DNA from: Anaerolineales bacterium
Lineage (GTDB): Bacteria; Chloroflexota; Anaerolineae; Aggregatilineales; J027
Direction: 5' to 3'
Length of the DNA stretch: 64,000 bases
Assembly: GCA_020634155.1 (NCBI GenBank)
Contig: JACKCI010000002.1
Coordinates: 744,001-808,000, forward strand
Position numbers and translations under genes: made by a program. This document shows, in pieces, positions 16,823 to 24,531 of this stretch (within the stretch, counting starts at the first letter, position 1; every line of letters starts with the position of its first letter). The notes beneath the pieces are model-generated. The model was not told the origin of the DNA. It worked only from the letters and a program-made list of their open reading frames with translations, and did not search any database.

Positions 16823-17442
16823 AAGTCGATTAATCCTTGTTGGGCAGCAGTAGCGACGGCTTCGGTACGATTCCCGACCCCTAGTTTACCCAATATTGAA
16901 CTGACATGAAATTTTACGGTGCGCTCACTGATAGCGAGTTGTTGAGCAATCTCTTTATTTTGCAGCCCTTGGGCCATTAAGCGCAACACGTCCAGTTCAC
17001 GCGGGGTTAGAGGGTCGATGGGTGGTTGACTGACTTGTTTAAGGAGTTTGGAGGCAACAACAGGCTGCAACAATGAGCCTCCTTCATAGACTACCCGAAT
17101 GGCATTAAATAGCTCATCTCGGGGTACGCCTTTGAGTAGATAGCCTTGTGCGCCCGCTTGTACCGCCCCTAAAATGCGCTCATCAGTATCGTAAGCGGTG
17201 AAGACAATCACTCGACAGGTAGGGCATAGTGGGCGCAAGTGTTTGATGGTCTCAACCCCATCTAGTTCAGGCATTTCTAAATCCAGCAAAATGATATGCG
17301 GCTGGACATCTGGCACCAATGCTAAGACCTCGCGCCCATTATTGGCTTCTCCTATCACCTCAAAATCAGGCTGAGTACCCAACATGGCAATTAGACCATC
17401 GCGCACAACAGGATGGTCGTCAGCAACAAGTATGCGTATCAT
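16819..17442 (-). CDS. NarL/LuxR-type response regulator
   Basis: A 207-aa two-component regulator. The receiver domain has the acidic pair D8/D9, phospho-acceptor D54 (ILLDLEMP), T82 and K104 (YLLKG). The C-terminal LuxR helix-turn-helix runs from L-T-P-R-E-L-D-V-L-R-L to R-T-V-K-F-H-V-S-S-I-L-G-K-L. It starts in ATGA overlap with the histidine kinase gene and ends in ATGA overlap with the MFS gene. It likely activates this operon on phosphorylation; I see no obvious binding site. Confidence 0.93.
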   Translation of the reverse strand: MIRILVADDHPVVRDGLIAMLGTQPDFEVIGEANNGREVLALVPDVQPHIILLDLEMPELDGVETIKHLRPLCPTCRVIVFTAYDTDERILGAVQAGAQGYLLKGVPRDELFNAIRVVYEGGSLLQPVVASKLLKQVSQPPIDPLTPRELDVLRLMAQGLQNKEIAQQLAISERTVKFHVSSILGKLGVGNRTEAVATAAQQGLIDF

Positions 17443-18611
17443 GGTTTCTTTTCCAAAGGTATCTCGATTTCAATATGGGTGCCTGTTGCTGGGCTACTTT
17501 GAAGAGTCAAGGAACCGCCCAATATCCGCACCCGTTCATTCATCCCGACCAGTCCATAGCGGCCTTTATGGGTAATCACCTGCGCGACATCAAAGCCCTT
17601 GCCGTTATCACTGATGGTCAGTTGCACCTTGTCCGGCAAGGTTGCTAAGGTACCCTGTACCGCGGTTGCTTCGGCATGGCGGTGGATATTGGTGAGGGCT
17701 TCTTGAACAACACGGTACAAACCTATTTCAAGGCGAATCGGCAAGGGATGGTTGGCATGGCTTAGGTCAAATTCAATGGAGAGGCCCCATTGATCAGTAT
17801 AGTGTTGCACAAGGTCAGTGAGGGCTTCGACCATCGACTTACCTTCGAGAGGAGCCGCCCGCAAATCCAAAACCGAGCGCCGCACCTCGCTCAGATTAGT
17901 ACGGGTTAGATTCATGGCTTGCTTGATAATCTGCCCCACGCGCTCAGGGTTTTGACCTGCTTCGAGCAGAGCATCGGCGGTCTCCAGTTGCAGGGTAATA
18001 GCCGTTAAACCTTGGGCTACGGTGTCATGAATTTCGCGGGCGAGACGGTTGCGCTCCTCTACGGCACCTACCTCGGCACAACGCATGAAGATAAGGGAGC
18101 GCTCCAAGGCCACTCCCAGAAAATCACCAACAATATACAGCAGGCGCAAGTCTTCGGCAGAGAGTTCGCGCCAATCTGTGCTGGCAACATTCAACACCCC
18201 CAGCCGCTTATCACGCGCATAGAGGGGGATGCTGGCATGATAGCGCAAGCCACCTGTGCCATTGGCTAATCCATCTTTGACCAGCCCATTGAGGCGGGTG
18301 CAGGTAATGATATTGACGTTAGCGGCTCCCCCAAGGTCACCTGCTTGATAGGTATCAAGGCAATAACAACTACCTTGCATACGGCTAGGGTCATCGACCA
18401 AGCCTGCGGGTAAGCTTTGGGAGGCGGCTAGATAGGTTTTGTCGGTTTCATGGTCAAGCAAGAAAATCCACGCCGTTTGTAAATCGAGTAGTTCTGCCAC
18501 ATGGCGCAGGGCTACCTGTACCGTGCGTTTGAGATCAACTTCACGATTCAAGGCCTCAGCGATTACATTGAGGATGGAAAGCTCATGATTGTGTAGGTCT
18601 TCGCTTGACAT
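17439..18611 (-). CDS. GAF-domain sensor histidine kinase (NarX/DesK class)
   Basis: A 390-aa soluble kinase. The start is set at MSSEDLHNHE because an earlier ATG would run into the divergent HEAT-repeat gene. The N-terminal GAF domain is Cys-rich (G-S-C-Y-C-L-D-T, then I-I-T-C-T-R-L), so a redox or cofactor input is conceivable. The HisKA_3 box is R-L-A-R-E-I-H-D-T-V-A-Q-G-L. The HATPase has N-box E-A-L-T-N-I-H-R-H-A and G-box I-S-D-N-G-K-G-F and H-K-G-R-Y-G-L-V-G-M-N-E-R. No membrane segment. It is translationally coupled to the response regulator and then the MFS exporter. Confidence 0.92.
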   Translation of the reverse strand: MSSEDLHNHELSILNVIAEALNREVDLKRTVQVALRHVAELLDLQTAWIFLLDHETDKTYLAASQSLPAGLVDDPSRMQGSCYCLDTYQAGDLGGAANVNIITCTRLNGLVKDGLANGTGGLRYHASIPLYARDKRLGVLNVASTDWRELSAEDLRLLYIVGDFLGVALERSLIFMRCAEVGAVEERNRLAREIHDTVAQGLTAITLQLETADALLEAGQNPERVGQIIKQAMNLTRTNLSEVRRSVLDLRAAPLEGKSMVEALTDLVQHYTDQWGLSIEFDLSHANHPLPIRLEIGLYRVVQEALTNIHRHAEATAVQGTLATLPDKVQLTISDNGKGFDVAQVITHKGRYGLVGMNERVRILGGSLTLQSSPATGTHIEIEIPLEKKP

Positions 18612-18670
18612 TGGGTATCGTTTCTTATTTTTCTCTATTTTCCCCGATAATAGAGATGGGTGCAAAAAAC

Positions 18671-19372
18671 ATGGATGAGCAAGAACTCCGCCATCTCAAC
18701 CTCTTGTTGGGGTCACAATTTCCAGCAGTGCGGCGGCGAACAGCCGAGCTACTAGGCCGCCTCCGTGACTCCCGTGCTACCCCCTATCTGTTGCGCCATC
18801 TTTACGACGACGACCTAGAGACCCGCAAGGCGATTCTCATTGCCTTGGGGGAAATTAGAGACCACCGCGCTACCATACCCATGATGCGTGTTTTAGCTGA
18901 TGTGCAGCAACTGACCCGCCGCGAAGCAGCATGGGCCTTGGGTCAACTCAATGACCAGCGTGCCACCCCCGTTCTTGAACAGGTCTTGGATGATGTTGAC
19001 CCTTGGCTGCGCTATGAAGCCATACGCTCATTGACCAACCTCGACGCCCGCCAATGCATCCCCAATTTTATTGATATGCTAAAAGACTATAGCTGGTTTG
19101 TGCGCCGCCAAGCGGTGATTGCTTTGGGGATTATGCAGGCAGTGGAGGCTATTGACCCTCTGATTGCCTGTATCTCGGATGACTACCCGGAGGTGCGGGG
19201 GGCGGTAGCACTGGCCCTTGCCCAACTCAACCACCCCCACGCCATTGCAGCGATTGTGCCGCTGCTCTTTGACCCGATTGAGCAAATCAACGGGATTGCA
19301 GTTGCCGAAACAGCGGCGGCGGCTATCCGTCAACTTGGCTATGACCCCAAACGCTTTGGCTATCAGGAATGA
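18671..19372 (+). CDS. HEAT-repeat protein
   Basis: A 233-aa all-helical repeat protein starting at MDEQELRHLN. An ATG at 18656 is an alternative, and neither has a strong ribosome site. About six HEAT/PBS-lyase-like units of roughly 31 residues are visible: R-R-T-A-E-L-L-G-R-L-R-D-x-R-A-T-P-Y-L, then T-R-K-A-I-L-I-A-L-G-E-I-R-D-H-R-A, then R-E-A-A-W-A-L-G-Q-L-N-D-Q-R-A. Such solenoids act as protein scaffolds. It is divergent from the histidine kinase gene, with about 60 bp between starts, and its 3' end overlaps the convergent tag gene by 10 bp. No catalytic residues are expected. Confidence 0.88.
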   Translation: MDEQELRHLNLLLGSQFPAVRRRTAELLGRLRDSRATPYLLRHLYDDDLETRKAILIALGEIRDHRATIPMMRVLADVQQLTRREAAWALGQLNDQRATPVLEQVLDDVDPWLRYEAIRSLTNLDARQCIPNFIDMLKDYSWFVRRQAVIALGIMQAVEAIDPLIACISDDYPEVRGAVALALAQLNHPHAIAAIVPLLFDPIEQINGIAVAETAAAAIRQLGYDPKRFGYQE

Positions 19373-19938
19373 GGGCTGAGTTCAGGGTAACGGAAGCAAT
19401 CAACGGTGTGGTCGTTGACCATGCCACAGGCTTGCATAAAGGCATAGCAGATGGTCGAGCCAACGAAAGTAAAGCCGCGCTTCTTCAGGTCTTTGCTCAT
19501 GGCTTTCGATTCGGGAGTCTCAGCAGGAACCTCGCGCAGGCTGGCCCATGAATTTTGGATGGGTTGCCCACCCACGAATTGCCAGATATAGGCATCGAAG
19601 CTGCCAAACTCAGCTTGTATCTTCAAAAAGGCTTGGGCGTTCTGGGTGGCGGCGGCGATTTTCAAGCGGTTGCGGATGATGCCCGCGTTTTGCATCAATT
19701 CTTGGCGCTTGGCGTCATCATAGGTGGCGATGATGTGCGGGTCGAAGTTATCAAATGCGGCGCGATAATTCTCACGTTTGCGGAGGACGGTAATCCAACT
19801 TAGGCCTGCTTGCGCCCCTTCCAGTAGCAGCATCTCAAAGAGTTTGCCCTCATCATGGCACGGCACACCCCATTCATGGTCATGATAGGCAATGTAGAGT
19901 GGGTCATCACCTGCCCACGCACACCGTTGGATGGTCAT
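19363..19938 (-). CDS. tag: DNA-3-methyladenine glycosylase I
   Basis: A 191-aa base-excision enzyme that removes 3-methyladenine from alkylated DNA. Family landmarks are the start R-C-A-W, Y-H-D-H-E-W-G-V-P, the substrate pocket L-L-L-E-G-A-Q-A-G-L-S-W and F-V-G-G-Q-P, and the C-terminal N-D-H-T-V-D-C-F. The Zn ligands Cys6, the first-motif His, and the C-terminal His and Cys are all present. The length matches E. coli Tag (187 aa). It stands alone on the minus strand between two plus-strand genes. Confidence 0.95.
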   Translation of the reverse strand: MTIQRCAWAGDDPLYIAYHDHEWGVPCHDEGKLFEMLLLEGAQAGLSWITVLRKRENYRAAFDNFDPHIIATYDDAKRQELMQNAGIIRNRLKIAAATQNAQAFLKIQAEFGSFDAYIWQFVGGQPIQNSWASLREVPAETPESKAMSKDLKKRGFTFVGSTICYAFMQACGMVNDHTVDCFRYPELSPHS

Positions 19939-19987
19939 ACACGCTCCCCTTCCCCAATTGGGTTAGCTCAAAAGTTCTGGATTACAC

Positions 19988-19993
19988 TATAAT
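19988..19993 (+). promoter_or_regulatory. -10 box for the Uma2 gene
   Basis: A perfect TATAAT lies 25 bp upstream of the ATG at 20019. The best -35 candidate (TTAGCT at 19963-19968) is weak and 19 bp away. Confidence 0.45.
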
Positions 19994-20018
19994 GGTAAGC
20001 AATGAGTAGGGCAACAAC

Positions 20019-20591
20019 ATGAAAATTGATACTATGACGATAACCGCCGAGCAGTTTGACGCCTTTGTGCGGCTGCCTGAAAATGTTGAGCGCCTATTTG
20101 AATATATTGGGGGGGAGATTGTCGAGGTGCTATCAAATCCATTTGCGTCCAAAGTGAGTCAGATGATTGCAGGGGAATTGTATATTTTCCTAAAGGGTAA
20201 GGACTTGGGTCTTTTAACTGGCGAAGCAGGCGGCTATGTGGTCTATGGGGAGCGTTATGCGCCAGATGTGGCCTATATCTCTAAAGTCAAGCAGCCCGAA
20301 CTCGCGCATGAAGGCTATAACCCCAACCCGCCTGATTTAGCGGTCGAGGTAGACTATCCCCCGTCCTATCAATCCGCTCGCAATCTGATGAATAAGGTGG
20401 CGAACTATTTGGCGGCTGGCACCGTGGTCTGGGTGGTGTATCCTGATACCCAAAGCGTCGATGTATTTGAACCCAGTAAACCCGCCAAGACGTTGACGAC
20501 AGACGGGGTACTTGATGGTGGCGCGGTACTCCCGGGTTTTCAACTAGCGGTCAAAGAAATTTTCCCACCTACGCCCAAAACTGAGGGCTAA
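20019..20591 (+). CDS. Uma2 family (DUF820) PD-(D/E)xK nuclease-like protein
   Basis: A 190-aa protein of the Uma2 group, common in cyanobacteria and Chloroflexota in many copies. It opens with M-T-I-T-A-E-Q-F-D-A-F. The restriction-endonuclease-like core is E-Y-I-G-G-E-I-V-E-V, then Y-A-P-D-V-A-Y-I-S, P-D-L-A-V-E-V-D-Y-P-P-S and N-K-V-A-N-Y-L-A-A-G-T. The acidic residues and Lys match the PD-ExK pattern. Biological role is unknown; some relatives are linked to mobile DNA. An internal Met at 20034 is an equally likely start. Its stop overlaps the convergent hydrolase gene by 4 bp. Confidence 0.88.
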   Translation: MKIDTMTITAEQFDAFVRLPENVERLFEYIGGEIVEVLSNPFASKVSQMIAGELYIFLKGKDLGLLTGEAGGYVVYGERYAPDVAYISKVKQPELAHEGYNPNPPDLAVEVDYPPSYQSARNLMNKVANYLAAGTVVWVVYPDTQSVDVFEPSKPAKTLTTDGVLDGGAVLPGFQLAVKEIFPPTPKTEG

Positions 20592-21220
20592 GGCAAGGTG
20601 AAAAACTCGGTCAAGGCTGACCAGATGGTCTCTAAATCCTCTAACAACTCGTGCTTGGCACCCTCCAACAAGCGCAATTCAACATTTGGATAAGCTGCGG
20701 CAAATTCTTCACTCCCTTGGCAGGGTACTATTGTATCAGCGGTACCATGCAAGATAAGCAAGGGAATGTCGATGTGCGTCTGGAAGCTGTCATAGCGCCG
20801 AAAATCCTCGGCATACCCATAGTGCAATTTGCGATGTTCCTGATAGGCGAAGTGGTAGACAGGCATCCAGCCAATCTCTTGCCAATCTTCCTCATCATCC
20901 CACGCCTTGCGAACCGCTGGCGCGAGTAAGCAGGCTTTGGTGACTTGCGCGGGGTGGTGTTGATTGAGATAATGCAACGTGACATATCCACCTAAGCTAG
21001 AGCCGATGAGATAGACTTGCTCGGTTGTACAAGCGGCGACCTCCTCAGCGACCCGCTCAATCATCGCGCTGACGGTCAATGTCTCGAAGGTTGGTACATT
21101 CAAGTCGGGAGCGCGGAAGGGGATACCCAGTGCCGCGTAGCGTTCTCGTAGCCATGTCGGTTTACGCCCATTGGGGCCAGATGCAAAACCATGTAAATAG
21201 ATAACGGTGGCTGTTGTCAT
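20588..21220 (-). CDS. YqiA-type alpha/beta hydrolase (esterase)
   Basis: A 210-aa single-domain hydrolase. The start is MTTATVIYLH, with AGGAGG 5 bp upstream. It has the oxyanion strand Y-L-H-G-F-A-S-G-P, nucleophile elbow G-S-S-L-G-G (Ser), the acid at H-G-T-A-D-T-I-V-P and the His at G-A-K-H-E-L-L-E-D. Small size and F-A-S-G-P resemble the UPF0227/YqiA esterases. Substrate unknown. It is divergent from the LCP gene, with about 100 bp shared upstream. Confidence 0.88.
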   Translation of the reverse strand: MTTATVIYLHGFASGPNGRKPTWLRERYAALGIPFRAPDLNVPTFETLTVSAMIERVAEEVAACTTEQVYLIGSSLGGYVTLHYLNQHHPAQVTKACLLAPAVRKAWDDEEDWQEIGWMPVYHFAYQEHRKLHYGYAEDFRRYDSFQTHIDIPLLILHGTADTIVPCQGSEEFAAAYPNVELRLLEGAKHELLEDLETIWSALTEFFTLP

Positions 21221-21268
21221 AATTCCTCCTCGCACTCATGATAACGCAAAACGGTGGGAGGTCGATGA

Positions 21269-21297
21269 TTGAGCATTGGTTTAAGAAAAGCTACAAT
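21269..21297 (+). promoter_or_regulatory. Sigma70-type promoter for the LCP gene
   Basis: TTGAGC (21269-21274), then 17 bp, then TACAAT (21292-21297). The ATG at 21327 follows about 29 bp after the -10, with GGAG at a fair distance. It lies in the divergent spacer with the hydrolase gene. Confidence 0.6.
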
Positions 21298-21326
21298 AGG
21301 GCTGAAGTACAGATGTGGAGTAAGTA

Positions 21327-22595
21327 ATGGTCGATCAGCAGCCCCCCAAAGACGAAAAAAGCAGCCGACGTAATCTTTATGATTACTCGCAACCAACCCA
21401 AAGCCATTGGTACAGCGGGCGCAGCGACCCTCTTGACCAAGTGAAGCACCAACGCCCCACGACCCAACAACAACGACGGGCTTCGGTGCCATCTCCTTAT
21501 CCACAACGCTCATCGCGGACACGTTCACGCATTCAACAGCGCCAACGAGCCACCGAAAACTGGGCATGGGTGATTATCGCGGTGGCCTTGTTGGGGATGA
21601 CCCTCTTGATGACCATGATACTCATCTTCGTCTTGCGGAGTGACAACAACGACAAGAACGCAGTAGCCCTCAATGAACCCCTGATTGAGCCAACTTCTAT
21701 CATTTATAGTGGGGTTGAAGGTGAAGAAGTGCGTGGGGCACTGGATGGCAATAGCATGGTGATTGAGCCTTGGGATGGCAACGAGCGCTTTACGGTACTG
21801 CTGATGGGCTTGGATGGTCGCCCCGGTGAGGCCAACGCTCAATGCCGCACCGATACCATGATGGTCATTAGTATTGATCCCGTTCATGACCGTATCGGCA
21901 TTTTGAGCATCCCGCGTGATACCTATGTAGAGGTGCCGGGTTATCAAGGCTTGCGGCGTATCAATGAGGCCTGCCCCTTGGGTAACCTCTACCTGCCCGG
22001 CAACGGCCCCAAACTCGCTATGCAGACCGTCCAGTACAATTTCGGCATCCGCATCAATGATTACATCATGGTCAACTTCGACACCTTTATCAAAATCGTT
22101 GACCGCATTGGCGGGGTGGATGTAGAGGTCACACGCACCATTGATGACCCTACTTATCCCGATATGTACTATGGCTACGACTCCTTCCACATTGAAGCGG
22201 GATTGCAGCATTTGGATGGGATAACCGCCCTTAAATATGCCCGTAGTCGGCATGGATCGGATGACATTGACCGCGGGCGTCGCCAGCAACAGATTATTTT
22301 TGCTGTACGGGATAAAGTCCTTTCGGCGGACATGGTCGATGACTTATTGGCCCAGTCCTTACCGATATGGAATGACCTTGATGAGGGTATTGATACCGGA
22401 TTGAGCCTTGAGCAGTTGGTCCGTTTGGCGCTCTATGCCAAGGATGTACCGGCTGAGAATATCAAGAATGCAGTAGTGGATTGGAATTATTTACGCTCCT
22501 ATCGCACTGAAACGGGAGCCGATGTGGTGGTACCAGAGCGTAACAACCTCATCCCCTTAATGTTAGAGGTTTTTGGAGAAGGGTATAATCAGTAG
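21327..22595 (+). CDS. LytR-CpsA-Psr (LCP) family protein
   Basis: A 422-aa membrane-anchored phosphotransferase-like protein. A charged, Arg/Gln-rich cytosolic N-terminus of about 80 residues precedes one TM helix (WVIIAVALLGMTLLMTMILIF). The LCP domain follows: F-T-V-L-L-M-G-L-D-G-R, C-R-T-D-T-M-M-V, S-I-P-R-D-T-Y-V and the C-terminal Y-A-R-S-R-H-G-S-D-D-I-D-R-G-R-R-Q-Q-Q. These Arg/Asp residues bind polyprenyl pyrophosphate in known members. It likely attaches glycans made by enzymes like those on both sides of this locus to wall or protein. Its TAG stop is followed at once by the next gene in the same frame. Confidence 0.92.
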   Translation: MVDQQPPKDEKSSRRNLYDYSQPTQSHWYSGRSDPLDQVKHQRPTTQQQRRASVPSPYPQRSSRTRSRIQQRQRATENWAWVIIAVALLGMTLLMTMILIFVLRSDNNDKNAVALNEPLIEPTSIIYSGVEGEEVRGALDGNSMVIEPWDGNERFTVLLMGLDGRPGEANAQCRTDTMMVISIDPVHDRIGILSIPRDTYVEVPGYQGLRRINEACPLGNLYLPGNGPKLAMQTVQYNFGIRINDYIMVNFDTFIKIVDRIGGVDVEVTRTIDDPTYPDMYYGYDSFHIEAGLQHLDGITALKYARSRHGSDDIDRGRRQQQIIFAVRDKVLSADMVDDLLAQSLPIWNDLDEGIDTGLSLEQLVRLALYAKDVPAENIKNAVVDWNYLRSYRTETGADVVVPERNNLIPLMLEVFGEGYNQ

Positions 22596-24521
22596 TTGTC
22601 CGCTTTACAATCGATAATTGAGCAGCTTCGGGGTCAGCGTCGTGACCTTGGATCATCTTACTGGATTCCGGGCTTGTGGGTCGATTTCGAGTCATCGGCG
22701 GCGCAACAACACAATCCCTACGATTTTTACAGTGAGCGTCTCCATGCCATTCTTGCCAGCGATCCCCAACCCCTCATTACAGGTGCGGGCGGTGGAGAAT
22801 GGACGCGCCATGCCATTACCTACAACCTCTTTCCACGCTTCACCACCGCCTTTGACCATAACCAGTCGGGGCAGTTGGAATGGGTGAATAACGACGGCTG
22901 GCGGGAAACAGGCTCACTGCTAAAGAGTATCGCCATCCTGCCCTATATTCACTCAATGGGCTTTAATACCGTACATCTATTGCCTATCAACAGCATTGGC
23001 ATTGATGGTCGCAAAGGCACGCTTGGCTCACCTTATGCCACCCGCAACCCCTACACCTTAGACGAGAACTTAGGGGAGCCAACTATACCCGATGTACACC
23101 TGCTCTTTGCGGGTTTTTGTGAAGCGGCCCATCGTTTGGGAATGCGCGTCGTGATGGAGTTCGCTTTTCGGGTAGCGGCTAAGGACTCGGACTGGGTAGC
23201 CGAGCATCCCGACTGGTTCTATTGGATACGCGAGGACACCCCCGACCGCAAAACGGGTACCCGTGATACCCGCACCTTTGGCAGCCCGTTGTGGTCAGGC
23301 GAAACCCTTGGCGAGATTTACTGGAAGGTCGAATCGGGGCAACGTCAACATCTGCCACCCCCACCGCCCAGCTACCAAGCCATGTATACCCATCCACCAC
23401 GCCCTGACCAGATTCACAAAGAAGGCCACCAGTGGATCGGCACCCTTGATAATGGTCTACGAGTCAAAATCCCGGGAGCCTTTACTGACTGGCCGCCTGA
23501 AGATGTGCAGCAACCGTGGACAGATGCCACCTATCTGCGCCTCTATCAGCATCCCGAATTTAACTACATGGCCTATAACACGCTGCGAATGTATGATGAG
23601 CGCTTTGCCAACCCCGCCAACCAAATCCATGATTTATGGAACGCCCTGATCGGTGTTATACCCCATTATCAAGACCACTTTGGCATTGATGGGGTCATGC
23701 TGGACATGGGTCACGCACTGCCTCATGACTTGCTGCAAGGGATTATGCAAGCTGCCCGTGCCAAGAATCCTGATTTTGCCTTTTGGGGTGAAGACTTTGC
23801 GATTACTGAGCAAAATCGACAGCTTGGCTACAATGCGGTGATGGGCCATCTATTTTTTGACCTACACCAGCCCGAACACATGCAAGGGTTCATTGATTCG
23901 ATTGCCCGTTGGTCACCGGGGATTACCTATTTCGTAGCACCTGAAAACCACAATACGCCCCGTGCCGCTACCCGTATGAATGCCCTCGGCTTTTGTCATC
24001 AAGCTCTGTTGTATATGGTGGCCTTACCGGGGATGCCTTTTGTCAGTAGCGGGTTTGAGCTATACGAGACCCATCCCATCAATACGGGCTTGGGTTTTTC
24101 GGCGGAGGCGGTTGCCAAGTATCCTACCCACAAACTGCCCCTTTTCAGTGACCGCGCCCTAGACTGGACTCGTCAAGGCAATATGGTAGGGGCGGTGCGC
24201 TATGCTATGCACTTACGCCATCACTATGGGGATTTGTTGACCAACCCCGACCCGCAGACCATCAAGCCGGGTAGTTCCAACAATCCTAATGTCCTTGTTT
24301 TTACGCGCACCAATCGAGAGCGCACCTTGGCTTTTGTCTTTAACATGACTATGTACGACCATCAATCAGGCGAGGCGGAACTGTATGCCAGCGATAGTGT
24401 GGCGGTTGGGAAATGGGGCTTTGAGGGAGTGGCTCGTTTGAGTGAGCGCCTATCCATCCACGTTGAACTCGGCGGGGGACATAGCATGATGTTTGAGGCG
24501 ACCCCCTTACGCCAACTGTAG
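22596..24521 (+). CDS. GlgE-like/GH13-related alpha-glucan-active protein, divergent
   Basis: A 641-aa cytosolic (beta/alpha)8 protein. The TTG start directly after the LCP stop is required because no ATG occurs until residue 121. The beta3 region M-E-F-A-F-R (188-192), then E-H-P-D-W-F-Y-W (203-210), resembles GlgE maltosyltransferases more than amylases. Beta4 gives D-G-V-M-L-D-M-G-H with nucleophile candidate D370, but Met368 stands where Arg is nearly invariant. Beta5 gives F-W-G-E-D-F (acid E399). Beta7 reads A-P-E-N-H-N-T-P-R, with Asn453 where GH13 has the Asp of HD. The C-terminal half has S-G-F-E-L-Y-E-T-H-P, also GlgE-like, and an all-beta end domain. Substrate and activity are open; it may be a new branch or an impaired enzyme. 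Confidence 0.7.
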   Translation: MSALQSIIEQLRGQRRDLGSSYWIPGLWVDFESSAAQQHNPYDFYSERLHAILASDPQPLITGAGGGEWTRHAITYNLFPRFTTAFDHNQSGQLEWVNNDGWRETGSLLKSIAILPYIHSMGFNTVHLLPINSIGIDGRKGTLGSPYATRNPYTLDENLGEPTIPDVHLLFAGFCEAAHRLGMRVVMEFAFRVAAKDSDWVAEHPDWFYWIREDTPDRKTGTRDTRTFGSPLWSGETLGEIYWKVESGQRQHLPPPPPSYQAMYTHPPRPDQIHKEGHQWIGTLDNGLRVKIPGAFTDWPPEDVQQPWTDATYLRLYQHPEFNYMAYNTLRMYDERFANPANQIHDLWNALIGVIPHYQDHFGIDGVMLDMGHALPHDLLQGIMQAARAKNPDFAFWGEDFAITEQNRQLGYNAVMGHLFFDLHQPEHMQGFIDSIARWSPGITYFVAPENHNTPRAATRMNALGFCHQALLYMVALPGMPFVSSGFELYETHPINTGLGFSAEAVAKYPTHKLPLFSDRALDWTRQGNMVGAVRYAMHLRHHYGDLLTNPDPQTIKPGSSNNPNVLVFTRTNRERTLAFVFNMTMYDHQSGEAELYASDSVAVGKWGFEGVARLSERLSIHVELGGGHSMMFEATPLRQL

Positions 24522-24531
24522 TAGGTCATCC

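Noticed and set aside
21525..22289. Minus-strand 254-codon frame opposite the LCP gene
   Set aside because: Lies within a well-supported LCP gene; His/Asn/Ile-rich shadow composition.
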